A DNA stretch of 34,848 bases from an uncultured Gammaproteobacteria bacterium. GTDB taxonomy: Bacteria > Pseudomonadota > Gammaproteobacteria > Pseudomonadales > Porticoccaceae. The notes beneath the pieces were generated by a model. That model ran no database searches, was not told the origin of the DNA, and saw nothing but the letters and a program-made list of their open reading frames with translations. Both the position numbers and the translations under genes were made by a program. Position 1 is the first letter of the stretch. Each line of letters begins with the position of its first letter. The stretch covers positions 1 to 34,848 of the forward strand of contig CAJXRS010000020.1 of assembly GCA_913060555.1 (NCBI GenBank), in the 5' to 3' direction. Positions 1-8,415 of the stretch are shown one piece after another.

Positions 1-1
1 T

Positions 2-160
2 AACTGCAGCGCTTGCCACGGTGATGCGGGGCAGGGTGACCGCAGTCAGGGTGCCCCGAATATTGCCGATGCGATCTGGCTGTACGGCAGCGACCGGCAG
101 GCGCTGACCCAGACCGTGACGAATGCGCGTTTCGGCGTCATGCCGCCCTGGGGCGGGCGG
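2..160 (+). pseudogene. C-terminal fragment of a cbb3-oxidase-type cytochrome c (CcoP-like), cut at both ends
   Basis: Read from base 2, the plus strand gives a haem c motif CSACH at bases 5-19, then GAPNIADAIWLYG and later FGVMPPWGGR ending at base 160. This order (CxxCH, GAPN, WLYG, MPPWGGR) is what is seen in the last haem domain of CcoP/FixP, the dihaem cytochrome c subunit of cbb3 oxidase. The methionine in VMPPW would be the second axial haem ligand. The 5' part lies outside the window. After WGGR the frame stays open, but the protein stops looking like a cytochrome and becomes antisense to the P450 gene, so the usual final helix is missing. It is either a real broken gene or an assembly chimera. 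CcoP is the best match; another class I cytochrome c is possible. Confidence 0.6.
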
Positions 161-1176
161 CGGATGTCGAAGCGCTGGGGATTGGGGAACACTTCGGGAT
201 CGCGGTTCGCCGCGTTGATCATCGCGAACACGCGCTGGCCCTTGGCGATGCGCTGGCCGCCGAATTGGATATCCTCGGCCGCGACCCGCGTCACCGCTGC
301 ATTGGGCCCGTCGTAGCGGAGAATTTCCTCGACCGCGGACTCGGCGAGCTGTGGATGCCGGCGCAGCTCGCCGAGCTGGTCCGGGTGGCATGTCAGATAG
401 TACATGCCGGTGCCGAGCAGGTTGCCGGTGGTCTCGTGGCCGGCGAACAGCAGCAGCACACAGGTGGCGATCAGTTCCTGCCCGTTCAGCACCTCGCCCT
501 CGTCCTCGGCGCGGATCAGGTCGCTGATCATGTCCGCGCGCGGATGCCGCCGGCGCTCCGCCACCAGTTCGCGAAAGGCTCCGGCGAGATTCGCCATCGC
601 CGTCTCGGCGCGTTCGTATTTGTCAGGAGTGATGCGCGAGCTGCCGATGAACAGCCCGAGGTCGTCGGACCACAGCTTGAAGGCTTCGATCTCGCGCGGC
701 GAGGCGCCGAGCATTTCCATGATCACCGCCGCCGGAATCCGGTAGGCGATATCGCGGATGAAATCGATTGCGTTGCGTTCCACCACGGCGTCGATGGTCT
801 CGTGGACGATCTCGGCGATGCGCGGCGCCATCGCATTCACTGCGCGCGAGGTGAAACCGCGATTGAGCAGCCGGCGCAGGCGGGTGTGGTCGGGCGGATC
901 GAGAAACACCGTCCACAGGCTCACCGAGGCCTCGAGATCGCGCAACCGTGCGCGCTGATCTCCGGGCAGGGCATTGAAGAAGGGCATCATCCGCGCTGCA
1001 GAAAAACGCTTGTCCAGCAGCACCGCCTTGCAGTCTTCGTGGCGCGTCAGCACCCAGCCGCGCAACGGCGCGCTCCAGTGCACCGGTGCTTCGCGCTGCA
1101 GGCGCGCAAACAGCGGGAAGGGATTGTCGATCACCGCTCGGGTGCTGGGGTCGTAGCAGAGGTCACCGGCAGTCAT
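46..1176 (-). CDS. Cytochrome P450, truncated before the haem-binding cysteine
   Basis: This would be a bacterial haem monooxygenase using ferredoxin-type redox partners. Seen in the protein: an N-terminal FPLFARLQREAPVHW segment, the I-helix oxygen-binding motif AGHETT, the K-helix ExxR as EEILR, and the NRDPEVFPNPQRFDIRRP stretch that normally precedes the haem loop. The expected FGxGxHxCxG loop is absent. After RRPP (near base 151) the reading is antisense to the cytochrome c fragment and no cysteine thiolate is in place, so the product should not bind haem as a P450. The ATG at 1176 is chosen because P450-like sequence begins there; the longer open frame to 1386 has no family resemblance. 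No clear ribosome binding site is visible. It is either a pseudogene or an artefact of a junction near 150-160. Confidence 0.75.
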   Translation of the reverse strand: MTAGDLCYDPSTRAVIDNPFPLFARLQREAPVHWSAPLRGWVLTRHEDCKAVLLDKRFSAARMMPFFNALPGDQRARLRDLEASVSLWTVFLDPPDHTRLRRLLNRGFTSRAVNAMAPRIAEIVHETIDAVVERNAIDFIRDIAYRIPAAVIMEMLGASPREIEAFKLWSDDLGLFIGSSRITPDKYERAETAMANLAGAFRELVAERRRHPRADMISDLIRAEDEGEVLNGQELIATCVLLLFAGHETTGNLLGTGMYYLTCHPDQLGELRRHPQLAESAVEEILRYDGPNAAVTRVAAEDIQFGGQRIAKGQRVFAMINAANRDPEVFPNPQRFDIRRPPQGGMTPKRAFVTVWVSACRSLPYSQIASAIFGAP

Positions 1177-1401
1177 GACGGCACTCGCTGGAGTGACTTG
1201 GGGCCAGGCACAGGGTAGCAGGAAAGAATCTGCGGAATCACTGCAAGACCCCGCCGGAGCGTTGCGGTCGGCGGTGGACCCGTCACCGTTGTGAACAAGT
1301 TTCGGGCCTTCGACCTGCCCGGCAACCCTGGTCTCGCGAACGGTGCGATCCCGCACCTGGCGGCAGGCCCGGGTTACCCGCAACACTGGTGCCGCGCGGT
1401 C

Positions 1402-1419
1402 GGCAACCGGACGGTTGCC
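1402..1419 (-). terminator. Stem-loop just after the M50 protease stop codon
   Basis: GGCAACC (1402-1408) pairs with GGTTGCC (1413-1419) around a four-base loop. It sits three bases past the stop codon of the minus-strand protease gene. No T-run follows on the minus strand, so termination here is only a suggestion from position. Confidence 0.35.
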
Positions 1420-1422
1420 AGT

Positions 1423-1856
1423 TCACACCACGACGAGCAGCGGCAGCAGGTTGAACAGCATCAGCAGCACATTGATCTGGGCGAGGATGCGCAGCGCAAG
1501 CGCGGGTCCGCCCGGCATACCGGCCCAGACCAGCAGGTTGACCGCGGCAGCGGCGAGCAACAGATTCATCACCGGCCCGGCGGCCGCGACCGCTGCCGGC
1601 GCCCAGGGTGCGCGCAGGCGCGCGGGACTGAACGGCACCGGCCGGGCATAGCCGAAACCCACCAACACCACCAGCAGCAGACCCATGGGATCGATGTGGG
1701 ACAGCGGATTCAGGGTGAGCCTACCGGCACGCCCCGGCGTATCGTCACCCAGCACTGTGGCCACGCTGGCGTGGCCGAACTCGTGCAGGCTGAGTGACAA
1801 CAGGATCGCCAGCAAGAGGATGGCGAACAGCAGCCCGTGGCCATTGAAGAGCAGGC

Positions 1857-1863
<7 letters not shown>
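1423..1863 (-). CDS. Site-2-protease-like (M50) membrane metalloprotease, C-terminally short
   Basis: This is a polytopic inner-membrane zinc protease of the S2P/M50 type. The zinc motif HEFGH lies in a long hydrophobic helix (LLLAILLSLSLHEFGH), followed by the family stretch GRLTLNPLSHIDPMG, then VGFGYARPVPF and the AAGPVMNLLLA helix. The protein ends at QINVLLMLFNLLPLLVVV. In relatives this point continues as LPxPPLDG, whose aspartate is the third zinc ligand, so that motif and everything after it are missing. A GTG at 1863 is taken as start because it overlaps the glcF stop and follows a GGAAG sequence; about 146 residues result. Family assignment is firm, but activity is doubtful. Confidence 0.65.
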
Positions 1864-3176
<1,313 letters not shown>

Positions 3177-3184
3177 AGCGGGAC

Positions 3185-4432
3185 CTAGTTATCGCGGGAC
3201 GTGTTGCCGCGGGACATGTTGTCGCGGGACATGCGGCCGGGATTGAGGATCCCCAGTGGATCGAAGCTGTGCTTGATCCGCCGGCTGAGTGCCGCCAGCG
3301 CCGGCGGCTGCGGCTGGAATACCGCCACCTGGGCGCGGCGCGTGGCGCTCGCCCACCACAGGGTCGCGTGGCCGCCGCAGGCCTCGAGCGCGGCGCGCAC
3401 CGTCTCGGCTGGGGTATCGACCGGGCAGCTCAGCCAGAGCAGCCCGCCGCCCTGGTCGAGCAGCCAATCCGCGGCCAATGACTGGCTGAGCCCGGCCAAC
3501 ACCGCCGGTGCCGCAGCCGGCGGCAGCGACAGCCGCCACAGTTCGCGCTCGCCAGCGACCGGCAGCGGCGCGAGATCGCCAATGGCCCGCCACAGGGCGC
3601 CGGAGTCCGCCTCGCCGAGCAGCAGGCTGTCGCCGCCGAGCAGGCCCTGCAGACCGGCGAGGCGGTGGCGCACCGAGGGCTCCGGCCCCTCCACCCGCAG
3701 CGCCGTCAGCGCCGCGCCGGCGGCAAAGGGCGCACAGCGCGCCGCCACCGGGGCCGGGAGATGCGCGGCGCCACTGACCACATGCACCGAGGACAGCGCC
3801 GCGGTCATGGCGCGCACCGCGGCGGCGACATCCAGCCCGCCCAGCAGCAGGCTGCGCGCGCACTCCGGCGCGGGCACCACCCTGAGCGTCACCTCCCAGA
3901 GCGCGGCAAGTGTGCCCCAGGAGCCGGAGAGCAGCTTGGGCAGGTCGAAGCCGGTGACATTCTTGACCACTCGCCCCCCGCTCTTGAAGGGTTCGCCGCG
4001 CCCGCTCACCGCGCGCAGCCCGATGCAGTGATCCCGCGCCGCGCCGGCGGCGAAGCGCCGCGGGCCAGACAGATTGGCTGCCACCACGCCGCCCAGGGTA
4101 CCGGCGCGGGGTGCGTCCGGATCGCGCACTTCGCCGCCGATACACCTGGCATCCGGCGGCTCGAAGGCGAGTTGCTGGCCGTGACCGGCCAGTAATGCCT
4201 CGACCTCGGCCAGCGGCGTGCCGGCGCCCGCGGTCAGCACCAGTTCGGCGGGTTCGTAGCTGTGGATACCGGAAAAGCCGGCCAGGCACAGCTCGTGCGC
4301 CGCCGTCACCGGCCCGCCGGTGGCGGCCTTGCTGCCGCCGCCGGTCACCGCCAGCGGTACCGCAGCGGCGGCGGCCCAGCGCAGGATCTCGGCCAGTTCT
4401 TCCGGCCGGCTCGGGGTGAAGCGCTCGTTCAA
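3185..4432 (-). CDS. glcE: Glycolate dehydrogenase FAD-binding subunit GlcE
   Basis: GlcE is a flavoprotein of the FAD-linked oxidase (PP-loop, FAD_binding_4) type and forms glycolate dehydrogenase with GlcD and GlcF. Seen in order: FTPSRPEELAEILRWA, the FAD pyrophosphate-binding VTGGGSK, AGTLGGVVAANLSGPRR, the signature VVKNVTGFDLPKLLSGSWGTLA and an ILNPGRM end. No ATG fits the family start. TTG at 4432 is chosen because GCAGG lies about 8 bases upstream; another TTG at 4447 has no such sequence. About 415 residues result, longer than E. coli GlcE (about 350). The last 15 codons are a five-residue tandem repeat of the type (M/T)SR(D/G)N. Confidence 0.88.
   Translation of the reverse strand: MNERFTPSRPEELAEILRWAAAAAVPLAVTGGGSKAATGGPVTAAHELCLAGFSGIHSYEPAELVLTAGAGTPLAEVEALLAGHGQQLAFEPPDARCIGGEVRDPDAPRAGTLGGVVAANLSGPRRFAAGAARDHCIGLRAVSGRGEPFKSGGRVVKNVTGFDLPKLLSGSWGTLAALWEVTLRVVPAPECARSLLLGGLDVAAAVRAMTAALSSVHVVSGAAHLPAPVAARCAPFAAGAALTALRVEGPEPSVRHRLAGLQGLLGGDSLLLGEADSGALWRAIGDLAPLPVAGERELWRLSLPPAAAPAVLAGLSQSLAADWLLDQGGGLLWLSCPVDTPAETVRAALEACGGHATLWWASATRRAQVAVFQPQPPALAALSRRIKHSFDPLGILNPGRMSRDNMSRGNTSRDN
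3188..3232 (-). repeat. Three 15-bp tandem units encoding the GlcE C-terminal tail
   Basis: Units at 3188-3202, 3203-3217 and 3218-3232 share the core CGCGGGAC and differ at only a few positions. On the minus strand they encode MSRDN, MSRGN and TSRDN immediately before the TAG stop of glcE. The period is a multiple of three, so copy-number change would only lengthen or shorten the tail. Confidence 0.85.
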
Positions 4433-4486
4433 GGGTGGAACCTGCAAATGTCGGACAGGGTCAGTCGGCGTCGCGGGCGTTGCAAC

Positions 4487-4513
4487 CGGTCGGCCGCGCA
4501 GCGCGGCCGACCG
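4487..4513. repeat. Perfect 12-bp inverted repeat between glcD and glcE
   Basis: CGGTCGGCCGCG (4487-4498) and its exact complement (4502-4513) flank a three-base loop. It lies in the 244-base spacer between glcD and glcE, where no gene is seen. No T-run follows on either strand. It could be an attenuator or mRNA-processing hairpin inside the glc transcript, or a small dispersed repeat. Confidence 0.75.
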
Positions 4514-4676
4514 CACTGCGGGAGCCGGGGGCGAACGTCTGCACGGCCCGGTTCTCTGGATGCGCCCAGGGTCGCCGGATACACAAGAATAACCCCTCCC
4601 CGACCGCTTGTGCCGGCTGCGCCGCGGCGCGGCTGATCCGGCCCACCCGAGTTGCCGGGCGCGTTGCGGGCCGGCA

Positions 4677-6158
4677 TCAAAACCTGGGCAGATCCGGAAA
4701 CGGCAGCCGGCCGCCGTGCACATGCAGACGACCCAGCTCGGCGCAGCGGTGCAGCTGCGGGAACACCTTGCCCGGATTGAGCCGGCCCTGGGGATCGAAG
4801 GCGCACTTCACCCGCTGCTGCTGGGCCAGGTCCTGCTCGTCGAACATGGTGCCCATCAGGTCGCGCTTCTCGACGCCCACCCCGTGCTCGCCGGTCAGCA
4901 CGCCGCCCACTGCCACGCAGAGGCGCAGGATGGCGGCGCCGAAGGCCTCGGCGCGCTCCAGCTCGCCCGGCACATTGGCGTCGTAGAGGATCAGTGGATG
5001 CAGGTTGCCGTCGCCGGCGTGAAAGACATTGGTCACCCGCAGACCGAATTCGCGACTCAGCTCTGCCATGCGGCGCAATACTTCCGGCAGCCGCTTGCGG
5101 GGAATGGTGCCGTCCATGCACAGGTAGTCCGGCGACAGCCGGCCGACCGCGGGGAATGCCGCCTTGCGCCCGCTCCAGAAGGCCAGCCGCTCGGCCTCGC
5201 TCTCGCTCACCCGGACCGACACCGCGCCCTGGGCGCGGGCGATCTCCACCACCCGGCCCAACAGGTGATCGACCTCGGCGGCCGGACCGTCGAGCTCGAC
5301 GATCAGCAGCGCCTCGACCTCGAGCGGGTAACCGGGCTGGCAGAAGGCCTCGGTGGCGGCAACGATGAATCTGTCCATCATCTCCAGGCCGGCGGGAACG
5401 ATGCCGGCGGCGATGATCGCCGCCACCACCCGGCCGGCGTCCTCGTTGTCGGCAAAGCCGAGCAGCGCGGCGCGCGCGGTCTCCGGCCGCGGCAGGATGC
5501 GTGCGGTGACCTCGGTGATGACCCCGAGCAAGCCCTCCGAGCCGGTCAGCAGCCCCAGCAGATCGTAACCCTCGGCGTCCTGATGCTTGCCGCCGAGGCG
5601 CACCTGGGTGCCGTCGAGCAACACCATCTCCAGGCCGAGCAGGTTGTTGGTGGTCATGCCGTACTTCAGGCAGTGCACGCCGCCGGAGTTCTCCGCCACA
5701 TTGCCACCGATGGTGCAGGCGATCTGGCTGGAGGGATCGGGCGCATAATAAAAGCCGCGTTCGGCCACCGCCTCGCTGAGCGCCAGGTTGGTCACCCCGC
5801 TCTGCGCGGTGATGCAACGGTTGTCGTAGTCGATGTCGAGAATGCGGTTGAAGCGGCCGAGGCCGATCAGTACGGCGTCGGCCAGCGGCAGCGCGCCGCC
5901 GGAGAGCGAGGTGCCCGCACCGCGCGCCACCACCTTGACGTTGCGCCGGTGGCAGATTGCGAGCACCCGGGACAACTGCGCCACGTCATTGGGCAGCACC
6001 GCCAGCAGCGGCGGCTGGCGGTAGGCGGTCAGGGCATCGCTGTCGTAGGCGCGCAGTCCGGCGCTGTCGGCGATCACCTGATCGTCGGCCAGCAGGGTGC
6101 GCAGCTCGGCGAGCAGCGCCGCGCGCTGGGCGAGAATGGCGGGTTCGGGAGCGGGCAT
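4677..6158 (-). CDS. glcD: Glycolate dehydrogenase FAD-binding catalytic subunit GlcD
   Basis: GlcD is the flavin subunit thought to oxidise glycolate (and D-lactate in some bacteria) to the keto acid. Similarity to E. coli GlcD is strong along the whole length: ARGAGTSLSGGALPL, YYAPDPSSQIACTIGGNVAENSGG, VHCLKYGMTTNNLL, LTGSEGLLGVITE, PDYLCMDGTIPRK, NVFHAGDGNLHPLILYD, TGEHGVGVEKR and a terminal LPFPDLPRF. The inner ATG at 6158 gives about 493 residues, close to E. coli's 499. An ATG at 6212 would add 18 basic residues. Neither has a convincing ribosome binding site, so the start is uncertain. It leads the glcD-E-F set; the last hyf gene ends about 150 bases upstream. Confidence 0.93.
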   Translation of the reverse strand: MPAPEPAILAQRAALLAELRTLLADDQVIADSAGLRAYDSDALTAYRQPPLLAVLPNDVAQLSRVLAICHRRNVKVVARGAGTSLSGGALPLADAVLIGLGRFNRILDIDYDNRCITAQSGVTNLALSEAVAERGFYYAPDPSSQIACTIGGNVAENSGGVHCLKYGMTTNNLLGLEMVLLDGTQVRLGGKHQDAEGYDLLGLLTGSEGLLGVITEVTARILPRPETARAALLGFADNEDAGRVVAAIIAAGIVPAGLEMMDRFIVAATEAFCQPGYPLEVEALLIVELDGPAAEVDHLLGRVVEIARAQGAVSVRVSESEAERLAFWSGRKAAFPAVGRLSPDYLCMDGTIPRKRLPEVLRRMAELSREFGLRVTNVFHAGDGNLHPLILYDANVPGELERAEAFGAAILRLCVAVGGVLTGEHGVGVEKRDLMGTMFDEQDLAQQQRVKCAFDPQGRLNPGKVFPQLHRCAELGRLHVHGGRLPFPDLPRF

Positions 6159-6265
6159 CTGCACGGAGGGGGCCTCACTGTGCGTCTTGCGCGGGACAGG
6201 AAAGCGAAGCATAACCGCGCCCGGCGGGCACTGGCCAACGTGTGCGCCCGCGCCCGGGCACCGTA

Positions 6266-6285
6266 CTCCGGCCTGCAGGCCGGAG
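6266..6285. repeat. Perfect 20-bp palindrome between hyfI and glcD
   Basis: CTCCGGCCTG followed directly by CAGGCCGGAG reads identically on both strands. It lies after the last gene of the hyf-like operon and before glcD. It has no loop and no T-run, so a protein-binding site is as likely as a transcript hairpin. Confidence 0.6.
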
Positions 6286-6305
6286 ACCTCATTGCCGGCA
6301 GGCGC

Positions 6306-6821
6306 TCATCGTTGGTCGCCGATCGCAGCCAAAATGCCTTGTAGTAGGCGCGTCGGGGTTGGCGGACAACCAGGTATCCGCACATCGATGGGTATCACAT
6401 TGTCGGCTCGCCCGCAGCTTGCGTAGGAAACACCGAACATTCCTCCCGTACAAGCGCACTCTCCGGCCGAGATGGCGATTTTCGGCGCTGGCATCGCCCG
6501 CCAGGTGCGACGCAGTGCGGTCTCCATGTGACGCGATACCGGCCCGGTGATGAGCAGCCCGTCGGCATGCCGGGGAGAAGCGACGAAGTGCACGCCGAAG
6601 CGTTCCAGGTCGTAATAGGGATTGTTGAGGGCGTGGATCTCGAGTTCGCAACCATTGCAAGAGCCGGCATCGACATGGCGGATCGCAAAGCTGCCGCGAA
6701 ACCGGGAGGACAGAGTGCGGCGTAACTCGATACCGGCCGCTTCCAACGCAGCGTCATCCGTTGCCGGCGGCGCTTCGGTGAGCACGCCCGTACGCCCGAT
6801 TTGACGCAGGATTCTCAGCAT
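6306..6821 (-). CDS. hyfI: NuoB/HyfI-like iron-sulfur subunit of the Ehr-type complex
   Basis: This is the small [4Fe-4S] subunit corresponding to HyfI/HycG and NuoB, in the peripheral arm next to the large subunit. The 171 residues contain GSCNGCELEI (C55, C58), GECACTGG (C122, C124) and IPGCPPTP (C152), so a complete set of ligands for the N2-type proximal cluster is present. E. coli HyfI is longer (about 250). The ATG lies 7 bases after the hyfG stop, and it is the last gene of the operon. Unlike the large subunit, nothing in it looks inactivated. Confidence 0.88.
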   Translation of the reverse strand: MLRILRQIGRTGVLTEAPPATDDAALEAAGIELRRTLSSRFRGSFAIRHVDAGSCNGCELEIHALNNPYYDLERFGVHFVASPRHADGLLITGPVSRHMETALRRTWRAMPAPKIAISAGECACTGGMFGVSYASCGRADNVIPIDVRIPGCPPTPTRLLQGILAAIGDQR

Positions 6822-6828
6822 AGTGGCC

Positions 6829-8415
6829 TCACAGGTCGTGGCCCGAATACGAGCCGTTGACGGATTTGTTGCAGACCGGGAAATCCGGGACGATGTTGTC
6901 GTGAATCAGCCGTTCGAGCGCCGGCCAGAGAAACCAGCTCGGATCCCGGGGGAAGAAGCGTGCGATGCGGCCGGTCTGGTCGAAACGCACGTACGTCATG
7001 ATCTCGCCGCGCCAGCCCTCGATGAGGCCGATACCCTGTGCGTCGGGAGCGGGCCGCGGCAGGTCGCTTGCGACTTCGCCGGGCGGTAGCGTATCGAGCA
7101 GTTGATCCAGCAGATCGAGACTGGCGTGTATTTCCTCCATGCGCACGCGCACGCGACTCGCGACATCCCCTTCCTGTAAATCGGGTACCGTGACCCGCAA
7201 ACGGTCATAGGGCGGGTAGGGCTGATCCCGGCGCAGATCGAAGCTCAAGCCACTGGCTTTGGCGACATAGCCCGTGCAGCCCAGCATCCGGGCATCTTCC
7301 CGGCTCAAACGGCCGGTGCCCAGCAAACGATCATCGAGCGAAGGATGGTCGTCCACGATCGCAAAGATCGGTTCGACGTCCTGTCGCAGGACTTGGTGAT
7401 CGGCGCGCAGGGTGTCGATGCCATCCGCGGGCAGATCGCATGCGAGCCCGCCGGGCGCCACGACATCCATCAACAGGCGATGGCCGAATAGCTCGTGGTT
7501 GCGGCGCTGCCATTGCTCGCGCAGGCGGGCACATTGCATATGGACGAAGGCAAAGCCCACGTCATTGCAGATGGCGCCGATATCGCCCAGGTGATTGGCG
7601 ATTCGCTCGCGCTCGGCAAGCAGCGCGCGCAGGTGTAAGGCGCGGGCCGGTACGCCGTGATCCGTCGCCCGCTCCATGGCCTGGCAAGCGGCCCACGCAT
7701 GAACGACGGTGGAATCCCCCGACACCCGGCCGGCCAAGCGGGCCAAAGCCGCCGGCTCAGTGCCCACGGCGATCTTCTCGATGCCCTTGTGGACATAGCC
7801 CAACCGCGTTTCCAGCCGCAGAACCTCTTCGCCCACGGCCTGGAAGCGGAAGTGGCCCGGCTCGATGATGCCGGCATGCACGGGGCCCACGGGAATCTCA
7901 TAGACCCCGCTGCCCTGGATCCGCACAAAGGGATAGTTTGTATCTGCGGGGGTTCGTTTGGGTCCGTGGCCGTGAACGGGAAAATCGGGGGCAAGCGGAT
8001 GGTCCTGTTCCCGCCAGGCCCGATGACGAGTCCAGCGATGACCATGGGGATGATCGTGAAAGGTGATGCCCAGGAGGTCTTGCGCATGCCGCTCCATCCG
8101 ATCCGCCGCGGGATAGCAGCGTGCATGCGAGTCCAGTACCGGCTCGGACCATGGCACGCGGGTTTCCAGCAGTACCCGTCGGTCATCATGCACGAGGCAG
8201 GCGCGAACCAGGCAGTCCTCCGGACCGGGGTCACCCCAGATGCCGGCCCAACGCCAACCAAGCGCCGCGGCCATCTCGGCGGCCCTGCGCCAGTCCTGGG
8301 CGGCCAATGACAAACGAACAACGGGCGCCAGGGTATCCGGGTCCGGGGCGCTGCAGCTCACGCCTTCTTCCCCCAGCCGGCGTCGGTATTCCAGGAGCCA
8401 ATCTCGGTCGGTCAC
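6829..8415 (-). CDS. hyfG: NuoCD/HyfG-like large subunit lacking the [NiFe] cysteine ligands (Ehr-type)
   Basis: A fusion of a NuoC-like N-terminal domain (about residues 1-140, with HAQDLLGITFHDHP) and a NuoD/hydrogenase-large-subunit domain (from about 165: VGPVHAGIIEPGHFRF, LGYVHKGIEK). In HycE/HyfG the first ligand motif is RVCGICGFAH; here it is RVSGDSTVVH, serines 232 and 235 replacing both cysteines. The C-terminal DPCxxC appears as DFPVCNKS (C515, S518), keeping only one cysteine. Group 4 hydrogenases need all four to hold nickel and iron. Energy-converting hydrogenase-related (Ehr) complexes are known to lack them. GTG at 8415 overlaps the hyfF stop as GTGA. 528 residues against about 555 for E. 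coli HyfG. Confidence 0.9.
   Translation of the reverse strand: MTDRDWLLEYRRRLGEEGVSCSAPDPDTLAPVVRLSLAAQDWRRAAEMAAALGWRWAGIWGDPGPEDCLVRACLVHDDRRVLLETRVPWSEPVLDSHARCYPAADRMERHAQDLLGITFHDHPHGHRWTRHRAWREQDHPLAPDFPVHGHGPKRTPADTNYPFVRIQGSGVYEIPVGPVHAGIIEPGHFRFQAVGEEVLRLETRLGYVHKGIEKIAVGTEPAALARLAGRVSGDSTVVHAWAACQAMERATDHGVPARALHLRALLAERERIANHLGDIGAICNDVGFAFVHMQCARLREQWQRRNHELFGHRLLMDVVAPGGLACDLPADGIDTLRADHQVLRQDVEPIFAIVDDHPSLDDRLLGTGRLSREDARMLGCTGYVAKASGLSFDLRRDQPYPPYDRLRVTVPDLQEGDVASRVRVRMEEIHASLDLLDQLLDTLPPGEVASDLPRPAPDAQGIGLIEGWRGEIMTYVRFDQTGRIARFFPRDPSWFLWPALERLIHDNIVPDFPVCNKSVNGSYSGHDL

Noticed and set aside
265-1218. Long plus-strand open frame antisense to the P450
   Set aside because: High GC gives long antisense frames; the product is histidine/glutamine/valine-rich shadow sequence with no family pattern, while the minus strand reads as a clear P450.
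4608-6344. 578-codon plus-strand open frame antisense to glcD
   Set aside because: Glutamine/histidine-rich shadow; glcD on the other strand is conserved along its whole length.
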